This document shows, piece after piece, positions 27,967 through 36,398 of a DNA stretch of 64,000 nucleotides. The position numbers and the translations under genes were made by a program. This DNA comes from Actinomycetaceae bacterium. GTDB taxonomy: Bacteria; Actinomycetota; Actinomycetes; Actinomycetales; Actinomycetaceae. The number at the start of each line of letters is the position of its first letter. Position 1 is the first letter of the stretch. Below the pieces are notes generated by a model. The model saw only the letters and a program-made list of their open reading frames with translations, searched no databases and was not told the DNA's origin. The DNA is taken from positions 873,121 to 937,120 of the forward strand of contig JAUNUK010000001.1 in assembly GCA_030538185.1 (NCBI GenBank), given 5' to 3'.

Positions 27967-28917
27967 TTAGACACCGCGTTGGGTGGGGGGCAAGGGCGAG
28001 GAAGCCCCTGGAGTAAACCCTTTGGAGATGGATTCCATAGCCGCCGTTAGTTCTGCCGGAACAATCCAAAGTTTGGAAGAAGGACCATTAGCCAGCTGTG
28101 GAAGCATCTCAATATACTTGTAGCTCAGCAGCTTTGGATCTGCGTTACCCTGGTGAATGGCCGTGAATACTTTATCGATGGCCTTTGCCTCGCCCTCGGC
28201 AACAGTGACGGCTGCCTGCGCTTGGCCCTCTGCCTTCAAAATGGCTGACTGCTTTGCGCCCTCGGCCTCCAAGATCTGTGACTGCCGAATGCCTTCGGAG
28301 GTCAAAATCGCGGCGCGCTTATCTCGCTCAGCTCGAAGCTGCTGTTCCATGGCTTGTTGAATGGTGGGGGGCGGATCGATGGCTTTGAGCTCTACCCTAT
28401 TGACGCGAATGCCCCACTTGCCAGTGGCCTCATCCAGAACACCACGCAACTGTCCATTAATCTGGTCACGAGATGTCAATGTCTGTTCTAGATCCATGGT
28501 TCCAATAACATTACGCAATGTCGTTACCGTCAACTGTTCAATGGCTTGAATATAGTGAGCAATTTCGTAGGTAGCCTGAACAGGATCGTTTACCTGATAA
28601 TAGATAACCGAATCGATACTAACAACAACGTTATCCGCTGTAATAACCGGTTGCGGAGGAAAAGGGACTACTTGTTCACGCAGGTCAACAACGGTTCTAA
28701 CATTATCAATAACAGGGATCAACACATGTAACCCTGCATACATCACCTGATGAAACTTACCTAATCTTTCAACAACCAATGCCTTGCTTTGAGGTACAAC
28801 CCTCACGCCTTTAGCGATCAGAATAATGACAACGATAACTAATAATAGAGGAAGCACAACGCCTCCAATTAAGCCCCCTATATTAGAACCGGCTGAGTAA
28901 TATGTTTCAAGCACCAT
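27967..28917 (-). CDS. SPFH/Band 7 (stomatin/paraslipin-like) membrane protein
   Basis: A 316-residue membrane-microdomain scaffold protein. One N-terminal transmembrane segment (about 15-37, Val/Ile/Leu rich) is followed by the SPFH domain (VVPQSKALVVERLGKF near 40, IDPPPTIQQAMEQQLRAERD near 195), a charged Ala/Glu-rich coiled coil (about 210-260) and a Pro-rich tail. The ATG at 28917 lies 6 nt after GAGGA. It forms the classical pair with the NfeD gene immediately upstream; such pairs make oligomeric membrane assemblies. Confidence 0.9.
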   Translation of the reverse strand: MVLETYYSAGSNIGGLIGGVVLPLLLVIVVIILIAKGVRVVPQSKALVVERLGKFHQVMYAGLHVLIPVIDNVRTVVDLREQVVPFPPQPVITADNVVVSIDSVIYYQVNDPVQATYEIAHYIQAIEQLTVTTLRNVIGTMDLEQTLTSRDQINGQLRGVLDEATGKWGIRVNRVELKAIDPPPTIQQAMEQQLRAERDKRAAILTSEGIRQSQILEAEGAKQSAILKAEGQAQAAVTVAEGEAKAIDKVFTAIHQGNADPKLLSYKYIEMLPQLANGPSSKLWIVPAELTAAMESISKGFTPGASSPLPPTQRGV

Positions 28918-28958
28918 GTGTGTTCCTCTCAAGGGAAGTATCTAGTTAATCAATACGT

Positions 28959-29408
28959 TTAATGTTGTTCTTCGATGGAGACAATCGCTGTAGCACCCTC
29001 GATGCGTTTTACTCTGCCAGTGTGCCCCACGGGAATATCTACAGCTTCGCCTGAGGATGTTTCTTCGGATTTGGCACTCCAGATTTCTCCGCCGATCTTG
29101 ACCTGTCCGCGCATACTATTCACTGGCTGAACAACAATGGCTTCCTGCCCAATTAGAGCGTGAACATTAGTGTTTCGGGGATCTTTTGGAAGGACTCGAG
29201 CCTTGACCCAAGGCCTGACCAGCACCAAAAGTAAAACCGACACAATCGCGAAAACGATCGCCTGAATGGCCAAGGAATCCGGCCAAATCGCTGAGGCCCC
29301 GGCGGTGGCCAGCGCCCCGCCTGCAATCATGAGAAAAATAAAGTCCGCGGTCAGCATCTCGATAATGCCCAAGACCAATGCGATCCCCAACCAAATAAGC
29401 CAGCTCAT
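28959..29408 (-). CDS. NfeD-like membrane protein
   Basis: A 149-residue partner of the SPFH protein. Two or three transmembrane segments span residues 2-70 (WLIWLGIALVLGIIEML onward), and a C-terminal OB-fold (about 90-147, IGQEAIVVQPVNSMRGQVKIG) follows. It lacks the ClpP-like protease domain of long NfeD proteins, so it is a short NfeD. The ATG at 29408 is preceded by GGAGGAGACAGG. It lies 41 bp before the SPFH start and behind the ABC ATPase gene, all on the minus strand. Confidence 0.88.
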   Translation of the reverse strand: MSWLIWLGIALVLGIIEMLTADFIFLMIAGGALATAGASAIWPDSLAIQAIVFAIVSVLLLVLVRPWVKARVLPKDPRNTNVHALIGQEAIVVQPVNSMRGQVKIGGEIWSAKSEETSSGEAVDIPVGHTGRVKRIEGATAIVSIEEQH

Positions 29409-29433
29409 CCTGTCTCCTCCTGCCAGTTCCAGA

Positions 29434-30225
29434 CTACGACATATGCGGCGATCGCGCCCACCAGCGCCCGTCTGCACTCCCCACTTGTAGAGGGAGGCCA
29501 AACACTTCACTCAGATTCTCGGATGTCAACACCTGAGCTATCTCTCCTGCGGCGAAAATCTTTCCGTCTTTCATGATCATGGCGTGTGTAAATCCTCTGG
29601 GAATCTGTTCAAGGTGGTGAGTCACCATCACCATGACAGGCGAAGATGGTACCGCGGCAAGTTCTGCCAAGCCTTGTAGTAAAAGCTCGCGCCCCCCAAG
29701 ATCGAGGGCCGATGCAGGTTCATCCAAAATCAGCATCTCCGGATCGATCATGAGTGCGCGAGCCACCATGACCCTGTGTTTCTCGCCTTGCGATAAGGTG
29801 CCGAAACGGCGTTCTTCGAGGTGGTCAACCTCAAACATCTGGGTCAAAGACTTAGCGCGGGAAAAATCCTTAGCCTCATAGGTTTCGCGCCAGGTTGCGG
29901 TCATGCCGTAACTAGCTGTCAAGACCGCACGTAAGACACGCTCATCCGAGGGGATCTGCGCAGAAAGCGCTGGAGACGTATAGCCGACCCTCTGGCGGAT
30001 CTCTGCTATTTCGGTGCGCCCCAATGTTTCACCCAGGATCTCAACTGTGCCTCTCGAGGGGTAAAGCCTTCCCGCCAAAAGGTCAATCAGCGTGGTTTTC
30101 CCCGCACCATTGGGCCCGATGACAACCCAGTGCTGCCCTTCTTCTACCTGCCAATTAACAGATGTGAGAATATCGGTTTTCCCGCGCCACAAACTGACAT
30201 CACTTACTGTCGCTACGATCGTCAC
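29434..30225 (-). CDS. ABC transporter ATP-binding protein
   Basis: A 263-residue single-domain ATPase: GPNGAGKTTL (Walker A, residues 37-46), signature LSQGEKHRVMVARAL and LILDEPASALD (Walker B). A cognate permease is not nearby. The sequence style resembles the YlmA-type ATPases of unknown partner. It is the first gene of a likely minus-strand run with nfeD, the SPFH gene, glnA2 and glnE. The start at 30225 is GTG with a weak ribosome site. Confidence 0.85.
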   Translation of the reverse strand: MTIVATVSDVSLWRGKTDILTSVNWQVEEGQHWVVIGPNGAGKTTLIDLLAGRLYPSRGTVEILGETLGRTEIAEIRQRVGYTSPALSAQIPSDERVLRAVLTASYGMTATWRETYEAKDFSRAKSLTQMFEVDHLEERRFGTLSQGEKHRVMVARALMIDPEMLILDEPASALDLGGRELLLQGLAELAAVPSSPVMVMVTHHLEQIPRGFTHAMIMKDGKIFAAGEIAQVLTSENLSEVFGLPLQVGSADGRWWARSPHMS

Positions 30226-30261
30226 TGAAGTCCGTTTCTACATCCTTGGGCTTGTCCTGTT

Positions 30262-31485
30262 CTAGGCCAAGATTTGCTCGTACACCTTCATCGTACGCTC
30301 ACCAATAGAGGTCCAAGTGAAGTGTTCTTCGGCGCGTTTCCTACCTGCCTCGCCCATCTGCTTTGCCAAGGCAGGGTCTTGCAGCACTTTGGTCAAGCGT
30401 TCGGCCAAATCTCGCTGGAAGACCTCAGGATGTATGGGGGTTCCTGTTCCATCTTGCAGTTGTTCAATCGGTACCAGGTAACCAGTTTCCCCGTCCACAA
30501 TGACATCTGGAATCCCGCCTGTTGCTGAACCCACGACGGGTAAAGATAAGGCCATAGCCTCGAGATTTACAATACCGAGAGGCTCATAGACCGATGGGGT
30601 AACAAATACAGTTGAGGCAGTTTCAAGGGCTATGACATCTTCACGTGGCAACATGTCAGGAATCAAGACCACACCTGTTCGTGTCTCTTGAAGTTCTGCC
30701 ACCAAACCTTCGACTTCCTTGGCAATGGCAGGGGTGTCGGGAGCGCCCGCGCACAAGATGACCTGTGCATCCTTGGGAATATCGCGCAGGGCACGCAATA
30801 GATACGGCAGACCTTTTTGACGGGTCACGCGCCCAACAAATATGACTGTGGGCCGAGACGGGTCTAGGTTATAGCGCGCCAACACGGCTTTTTGGTGTTC
30901 CAGTTCCGCTTCACTTTCAGGACGTTTCCACAAGTCAAGGTCGATGCCATTGTGGACCACGTGAACCCTGGCAGGATCAATGGCCGGGTAGGAACGCAAT
31001 ATGTCGTCGCGCATGCCATTGGACACTGCCACTACCCCAGCTGCTGCCTCGTAGGCTGTTTTTTCTGCCCAGGAAGAAATCCGGTACCCACCGCCCAGTT
31101 GCTCAGCCTTCCACGGACGCAATGGTTCTAGCGAATGGGCTGATAAAACGTGGGGAATATCGTTTAGTAACGAAGCCCAATGGCCGGCCATATTGGCATA
31201 CCAGGTATGTGAGTGAACCAGGTCAGCGCCCTCGGTATTGCCGGCTATTTGCAGATCGACACCGAGCGTTTGAATAGCCGCATTGGCCTTAGACAGCTCA
31301 GCAACCTCGGGATAGCCTGTCACACCGGGATCTGCCCCTTCGGTTGCAGGTGCCCTGGGGCCATCAAAACAGTGAACCCTCACGTCACACAGTGGCCGAA
31401 GCACCTTCGCCAGCTCGGTCACATGTACCCCTGCGCCCCCATAAACCTTAGGGGGATACTCACGACTAATCAGATCGACTCGCAT
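30262..31485 (-). CDS. glgA: Glycogen synthase GlgA / alpha-maltose-1-phosphate synthase GlgM (GT4)
   Basis: A 407-residue GT-B glycosyltransferase using ADP-glucose. N-terminal SREYPPKVYGGAGVHV and C-terminal YEPLGIVNLEAMALSLPVVGSATGG are the acceptor and nucleotide-sugar sites. The gene is usually called glgA, but the divergent pairing with glgC matches mycobacterial Rv1212c/Rv1213, whose product GlgM makes maltose-1-phosphate for the GlgE route; that function is likely here. The ATG at 31485 follows AAGGGA by 5 nt. Confidence 0.9.
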   Translation of the reverse strand: MRVDLISREYPPKVYGGAGVHVTELAKVLRPLCDVRVHCFDGPRAPATEGADPGVTGYPEVAELSKANAAIQTLGVDLQIAGNTEGADLVHSHTWYANMAGHWASLLNDIPHVLSAHSLEPLRPWKAEQLGGGYRISSWAEKTAYEAAAGVVAVSNGMRDDILRSYPAIDPARVHVVHNGIDLDLWKRPESEAELEHQKAVLARYNLDPSRPTVIFVGRVTRQKGLPYLLRALRDIPKDAQVILCAGAPDTPAIAKEVEGLVAELQETRTGVVLIPDMLPREDVIALETASTVFVTPSVYEPLGIVNLEAMALSLPVVGSATGGIPDVIVDGETGYLVPIEQLQDGTGTPIHPEVFQRDLAERLTKVLQDPALAKQMGEAGRKRAEEHFTWTSIGERTMKVYEQILA

Positions 31486-31531
31486 GTTTTTCCCTTCACC
31501 CTTGTCTTTGAAACACCATCCTCCCATGTTT

Positions 31532-31537
31532 AGGGTA
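31532..31537 (-). promoter_or_regulatory. Candidate -10 box of glgA/glgM
   Basis: TACCCT on the minus strand, identical to the box of the divergent glgC promoter 47 bp away. It would give a leader of about 40 nt with an AAGGGA site. Confidence 0.4.
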
Positions 31538-31578
31538 GCGAAAAGTGGCAACCACCACACACAAGACAGAAAATTCAA

Positions 31579-31584
31579 TACCCT
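31579..31584 (+). promoter_or_regulatory. Leaderless promoter of glgC
   Basis: TACCCT, exactly 6 nt, then the ATG at 31591. No ribosome binding site is present, so the mRNA is expected to begin at the start codon. Confidence 0.5.
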
Positions 31585-31590
31585 AGTGTC

Positions 31591-32826
31591 ATGGTCAATC
31601 CCAAAGTCTTAGCTATTGTGCTCGCTGGGGGCGAAGGCAAGCGCCTCATGCCCCTCACCTTGGACCGCGCCAAGCCCGCTGTCCCCTTCGGCGGACACTT
31701 CCGCTTGATTGATTTCGCTCTATCCAACCTGGTTAATTCTGGCTTCCTCACGGCCGTAGTCTTAACCCAATACAAATCACATTCCTTGGATAAGCACGTC
31801 ACAACAACGTGGCGTATGTCGACGCTACTAGGCAACTATGTAGCACCCGTCCCCGCACAGCAGCGCACAGGCAAGCACTGGTTCATGGGCTCTGCCGATG
31901 CCATTTATCAATCACTCAATATCGTGCGTGATGAAAAGCCCGATTATTTGGTTATCACCGGGGCAGACAATATCTACCGAATGGACTTCTCACAGATGTT
32001 AGATTTCCATATCGAGCAAGGTCGGCCTTGTACCGTCGCGGGCATCCGCCAACCTCTATCATTGGCTTCCTCTTTTGGGGTTATCGAGGGCGAGGACGGA
32101 AAGATCATGGCCTTCCGTGAAAAGCCACTGGATGCCAAGGGCCTGCCTGACGCACCTGATCAGGTTTTAGCCTCAATGGGTAACTATATTTTCAACACCG
32201 ATGCCCTTGTTGCAGCCCTTGAGCATGATGCCGACGACGTCAATTCCAAACACGATATGGGGGGCGACATCGTTCCCTACTTTGTCAATCGTGGTGAGGC
32301 ATCCGTCTACGACTTCATCGATAACAAGGTGCCAGGTTCAAATGACAGGGACAAAGATTATTGGCGCGACGTCGGTACTCTCGATGCTTTCTACGATGCC
32401 AATATGGATTTGATATCGGTTCACCCCGTGTTCAACCTGTATAACCTGGACTGGCCAACCTACACGGCAGTCAAAGGTTGGTTGCCTCCCGCTAAGTTCG
32501 TCTACGGGGATGATGGCAGGACTGGACACGCCATTGACTCTTTCGTTTCCCCCGGGGTCATCATCTCTGGCGGAGAGGTACGCCGCTCGATTCTTTCTCC
32601 TGGTGTGCGAGTACATTCTTGGGCAAAGGTCGATGGATCTGTCCTGATGGACGGGGTCATTGTCAACCGAAATGCCGTCGTTGATAGAGCAATCCTGGAC
32701 AAGAACGTCGTCGTCGAAGAGGGCGCGACTGTGGGCGTAGATCTTGAAAAGGATACCGAGCGCGGTTTCTATGTGACTGACTCGGGCATCACGGTTGTCC
32801 CCAAGGGAGCCCGTGTCCCCGTCTAA
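31591..32826 (+). CDS. glgC: Glucose-1-phosphate adenylyltransferase
   Basis: A 411-residue ADP-glucose pyrophosphorylase that supplies ADP-glucose to the divergent glgA/glgM product. The N-terminal nucleotidyltransferase domain shows [20 protein letters not shown] (residues 11-30) and [12 protein letters not shown] near 116. The C-terminal left-handed beta-helix (about 300-400) carries the allosteric region. The length is normal. Transcription is probably leaderless, and a strong hairpin follows the stop codon. Confidence 0.95.
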   Translation: MVNPKVLAIVLAGGEGKRLMPLTLDRAKPAVPFGGHFRLIDFALSNLVNSGFLTAVVLTQYKSHSLDKHVTTTWRMSTLLGNYVAPVPAQQRTGKHWFMGSADAIYQSLNIVRDEKPDYLVITGADNIYRMDFSQMLDFHIEQGRPCTVAGIRQPLSLASSFGVIEGEDGKIMAFREKPLDAKGLPDAPDQVLASMGNYIFNTDALVAALEHDADDVNSKHDMGGDIVPYFVNRGEASVYDFIDNKVPGSNDRDKDYWRDVGTLDAFYDANMDLISVHPVFNLYNLDWPTYTAVKGWLPPAKFVYGDDGRTGHAIDSFVSPGVIISGGEVRRSILSPGVRVHSWAKVDGSVLMDGVIVNRNAVVDRAILDKNVVVEEGATVGVDLEKDTERGFYVTDSGITVVPKGARVPV

Positions 32827-32832
32827 AACGTC

Positions 32833-32860
32833 TTGTGGGCCCACTGCGGTGGGCCCACAA
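32833..32860. terminator. Bidirectional terminator hairpin after glgC
   Basis: A perfect 12-bp GC-rich stem (32833-32844 with 32849-32860) with a 4-nt loop, lying 6 bp after the glgC stop and 13 bp from the stop of the convergent gene. Confidence 0.8.
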
Positions 32861-32873
32861 ACACAATAAGACT

Positions 32874-34250
32874 CTAAGAACCTTCCTGGACTTTGCTAGG
32901 GGCCTTGTGAACCAGGTGTGCGGCATTGCGGTTCATGGATAGCCTTCCCCACGAAGTCAAGAGATCTAGTTGCCCACTTAAGGTGCGGGCTGCGGGGAAC
33001 TTTGAAGACCGCAAAGAGTCCAAAACAATGAGCGCATCGAATTCTTGTCCGCATTCTAAGAGTGCGCGCACACGCAAGAGCGTGTCCAGTACCTTAGCGT
33101 CCTCGTCACTGCCCTGGAGGTTCACCGAATAGGGCACCTCGATGAAATTGGGCATAGGTTCTTCGTAGCCCAGGGTGTTGCTGCCATTCCTATCGTTAAA
33201 GCGATCCATAAGGGCTGTGAGAGTCCGAGAAAAAATCTCGATTGCCTCTGAGATTGTGGGGCGTTCTAGGCCTTCAAACTCATGCCATCGATAGATTGGG
33301 GCAATTGAAACGGGGATTAAAACATTGCCTTTGCCATTCATTTGGGCCAATTCGAGGGCGCGCACACTCATGCGCAGGAACTCCAAGAGATCCCAGGGAT
33401 CTACGGCTTTGCGCACGCTGGCAAGATGCCGGACCAGGAGCTGTAGAAGTCGTCCCCAGTTTCCTGTGCTTGCTGCATAGAGGAAATGTTCTCCTAGTTC
33501 AGAAACCTTCTTGGAGGCACGGTCAATGTTGTAGGAGACCAAATGCGCTTCCCACGCCTCTTGCCAGTCTCCTTGGACAGCCAGAGGGATCATAATTGAG
33601 CGCAGGAGACGTGCGCGTTGGGTTGCGGGTATGTCGCGAGTCAAGAGCCTGTGTGCCATCGACATGGCTTTACTATCTGAAACTGAATCTTCCAAGGCGA
33701 CTTCAATTTGGGCAATGTCTATTGCGCGTTTCAAGGGATCAGAATCCGCGCTGTCAATGGCCTCAACAGCATCCCAGAGTTCTTGATGGTCCTTCACGGA
33801 CTTACCCAAGGCCTCACGTAACCTAAACTTGAGAAAATGCGTGGCAGCTAGGGATGGTTCACTTACCTTATGGAAGGCATGTAAACCAGAAAACATGTGC
33901 TCAAGCAGAGAATTTGGAACATCTGGGTGATACGTTGCCAGTTGGCACACCTGAGGGTAGTAAAAGCCTAAAAGACGCATTTGCCGCTCGGAAACAATCT
34001 GCGGACGTTGAACCACGGTGGCTAAACACCACGAGAACGTGTCCAAGGCGCGGGCAGGGTTATAGGCTGCCAAATAACACTCAACAAGCGCCATTTGGGC
34101 ACGTAACTCCAGTTCAATATCATCGTGCCTTCTAGCGGCATCCCTCACATCTCGCGTTGCCTTCGTGCGCGGCAGTCCGTGACCCATCGACCCTGCATTG
34201 ATCAGCTGCGTCGCCAACATCAACTGCTCTTTGGCATCGCCAGTACTCAC
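32874..34250 (-). CDS. Helical-repeat (TPR-like) protein, member A of the paralogous cluster
   Basis: A 458-residue protein of unrecognised family with no signal peptide or membrane segment. It is almost wholly alpha-helical in appearance, with regularly spaced Ala/Leu/Tyr patterns as in tetratricopeptide arrays. It is a paralogue of the divergent gene at 34552. Both carry a LL-IPLA--G---EAW-AH segment, a DPWDLLEFLRMSVRAL / PEDLWDLLSVTRAAAAL segment and an NG-ND/NT tract, in the same order. The GTG at 34250 follows AAGGAG. It lies 32 bp downstream of the zinc-ribbon-like gene and is probably in its operon. Likely role: protein-protein scaffold; nothing shows a catalytic site. Confidence 0.65.
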   Translation of the reverse strand: MSTGDAKEQLMLATQLINAGSMGHGLPRTKATRDVRDAARRHDDIELELRAQMALVECYLAAYNPARALDTFSWCLATVVQRPQIVSERQMRLLGFYYPQVCQLATYHPDVPNSLLEHMFSGLHAFHKVSEPSLAATHFLKFRLREALGKSVKDHQELWDAVEAIDSADSDPLKRAIDIAQIEVALEDSVSDSKAMSMAHRLLTRDIPATQRARLLRSIMIPLAVQGDWQEAWEAHLVSYNIDRASKKVSELGEHFLYAASTGNWGRLLQLLVRHLASVRKAVDPWDLLEFLRMSVRALELAQMNGKGNVLIPVSIAPIYRWHEFEGLERPTISEAIEIFSRTLTALMDRFNDRNGSNTLGYEEPMPNFIEVPYSVNLQGSDEDAKVLDTLLRVRALLECGQEFDALIVLDSLRSSKFPAARTLSGQLDLLTSWGRLSMNRNAAHLVHKAPSKVQEGS

Positions 34251-34282
34251 AAGGCATCACTCCTTCGCCGCGCGCCGCCAGA

Positions 34283-34489
34283 CTATATGGGCCTGCTAGT
34301 GGGTTCAACACCTCGAGACTCCAAGTAGCTGACGAACTCGGCCAGATGTGTGGGACAAGTAAGCCATATTCTAGCAACTGCACCTGGGATGTTATGGTTG
34401 CGCCACTCTAAAACGTGGGAGGGGTCTTGCCCGCATCTGCGAAACCCACAAACTTCATTGGCTAAGCGCTCGCTAATGTTCGATTCCAC
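34283..34489 (-). CDS. Small zinc-ribbon-like protein
   Basis: 68 residues. Cys14, Cys19, Cys45 and His48 are spaced as a possible zinc site, and the core (VLEWRN ... ARIWLTCPTH) matches a small actinobacterial protein family often misnamed acetone carboxylase; I recall it without being able to confirm it. The GTG at 34489 stands exactly 6 nt after a TAAGAT box, as expected for leaderless expression. It is the first gene of a likely two-gene operon with helical-repeat gene A. Confidence 0.65.
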   Translation of the reverse strand: MESNISERLANEVCGFRRCGQDPSHVLEWRNHNIPGAVARIWLTCPTHLAEFVSYLESRGVEPTSRPI

Positions 34490-34495
34490 CGCACA

Positions 34496-34501
34496 ATCTT
34501 A
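34496..34501 (-). promoter_or_regulatory. Leaderless promoter of the zinc-ribbon-like gene
   Basis: TAAGAT, spacer TGTGCG, then GTG start codon; a TTCCAA hexamer lies 17 bp upstream as a plausible -35. It shares the sequence TAAGATTGTG with the dxs promoter. Confidence 0.45.
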
Positions 34502-34551
34502 ACCTGTCATCCTCGACTTGGAATCTTCATACCAGCCCAGCACTCCCGGCT

Positions 34552-36393
34552 TTGAGCGAAAATGACAGTATGCCACATGCCCAGGCCTCACCTTCCCTCC
34601 CTGAAGATGCCTATTCGCCTTCGCCTAGACCTCAGGATCTTGACGAACAAAACCGACTCTTTGGCGAAGCAAAAAACCTTCCTCTCAGCCCTCAGCGTCT
34701 CGCTGTGATCAAAGATGTCTGGCATTGGGCACGCAGACATCATGCCAAGGAACTCCAACGCGCCGCAGGCATTGAACTCACCTGGAATGCTATTGAAGCA
34801 GGGGATGTCAGCCTGGCATTGGCCAGTTTTTCGAGGAGCCTTGAGGAACTGTGGAGCAACGAGGTCTCACTGCCCGCTACTGACATTGACACCCTCATGC
34901 GACAGTTCCTTTGGATGCCTCAACTATTGGCGCGCCACCCCACTGCCTCTAGGCAGTTGGTGTCACATCTCCAATATTGGATGGATTACTTCACCTCACA
35001 TTCGACGATTCCCGCAAGTGACAGGTGGGCAGCACATCATCAGTGCCTTCTTGGACTGGGCCAACGCCACTATGCGCAAAGCGCTTTGGATGCCAGCCAA
35101 AATGCCCAAGCCAACAGCGTGGGAGATGAATACTCACACGAGGGTAGCTCAGGCCAAAAAGACGAGGTGTGCGCCTTGCACGCAGCGCGTCTTGGCATCA
35201 GTTGGGAGGTCACTCAAGGTGATTATGTCAAGGCCTTAATCTTGGCAAGCCGTGCCCAACGTGAAGACTTTGCATCGAGCACCCCGTGTTCCAACCCAGA
35301 GGATTTATCCTCTCTGCTCATGATCCCCTTGGCGTGGGCTGGTCGCGGTGAAGAAGCGTGGCAAGCTCACGTTGAGGGGCACCTCCACCAAGCAGAAGAG
35401 TCACAATATCTCGGTGATTTAGCCTCTCACCTACGTTTTTGCGCAATGACCTGGGATTTCGAGGAAGGTCTGGACGTCCTCATAACACATGCTGACTGGT
35501 TCGCTAATCCCGAGGATCTCTGGGATCTTCTCAGCGTCACCCGGGCTGCGGCTGCCTTACTCAAAATGGCAGCAAGTGTTTTCGACGCGCATCCGATGCC
35601 AGATCGTCCCCGCACTATTTTGGATTGCGTACTACCTGGCAATAACCCCTGGCACCCCTTCCCTACCCTGGATCATGTAGAACTTTCTTACGGCGCCCAC
35701 ATACTCACCGAAAACTCCATCAACATGGCATTGCGTTACGACTTACGCAATGGCAATGACACGGTTTCACGCAGGACGCACAGCTATCTCTACTCATCCG
35801 CCATATGTCCAAAACACGAGGTTGCGGATCTGCTAAAGGCCCGCGCTATTCGCAACCATGCACTGTCGATGCTTGACCTGCGTGTGAATCATGCCTCTTG
35901 GGTCTTGGATGTGCCTCTACCCGACCCCTCCACCTGGGGGTCTTGGCTGCCAGGCCCTTGCGAAGAAGGGATCTTTACACCTGCCGGTCTTCCGCGTTCT
36001 TTTCCCCTACCGAATTCCGAGCGCAAGGCACGCATCGACCAGGCGAGGAAGCTTTTGCGCGCGGCTCAAGATCTCACAATCAAAGTTCCTTTGGGCGCAT
36101 GCCAACAGGTTGAGGATGCCCGGTGGCTCACTGCTCACGCCGCCCTCGAATGTCTTGCTGGGAACTGGGAAAGTGCTGCAACTTTAGCCTCCTCAGCTGT
36201 CGCGATATATCTGAATATCTCCGATACAAGCCACGCTTTGGCACCCGCAACATACTTGGTACAAGCACTGTGGGCACAGGGACGCACCGAAGAGGCCCGC
36301 GATGCCCTCATTCAGGCAGATTCATTCATCAATGCAACAACGCACGCACAGGCGGTTTCACTGATTGAAGATCTTTCATATCTGGCAGGATAG
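34552..36393 (+). CDS. Helical-repeat (TPR-like) protein, member B
   Basis: A 613-residue soluble protein built of helical hairpins, with no membrane or catalytic motif. It is longer than its divergent paralogue A and carries an extra C-terminal block (from about 490) with clear TPR-like helices: WLTAHAALECLAGNWESAA and HALAPATYLVQALWAQGRTEEAR. The start is uncertain: TTG at 34552 or ATG at 34570; neither has a good ribosome site. Genes C and D follow at 5 bp and then in overlap, so B-C-D form an operon. Confidence 0.65.
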   Translation: MSENDSMPHAQASPSLPEDAYSPSPRPQDLDEQNRLFGEAKNLPLSPQRLAVIKDVWHWARRHHAKELQRAAGIELTWNAIEAGDVSLALASFSRSLEELWSNEVSLPATDIDTLMRQFLWMPQLLARHPTASRQLVSHLQYWMDYFTSHSTIPASDRWAAHHQCLLGLGQRHYAQSALDASQNAQANSVGDEYSHEGSSGQKDEVCALHAARLGISWEVTQGDYVKALILASRAQREDFASSTPCSNPEDLSSLLMIPLAWAGRGEEAWQAHVEGHLHQAEESQYLGDLASHLRFCAMTWDFEEGLDVLITHADWFANPEDLWDLLSVTRAAAALLKMAASVFDAHPMPDRPRTILDCVLPGNNPWHPFPTLDHVELSYGAHILTENSINMALRYDLRNGNDTVSRRTHSYLYSSAICPKHEVADLLKARAIRNHALSMLDLRVNHASWVLDVPLPDPSTWGSWLPGPCEEGIFTPAGLPRSFPLPNSERKARIDQARKLLRAAQDLTIKVPLGACQQVEDARWLTAHAALECLAGNWESAATLASSAVAIYLNISDTSHALAPATYLVQALWAQGRTEEARDALIQADSFINATTHAQAVSLIEDLSYLAG

Positions 36394-36398
36394 AACCA

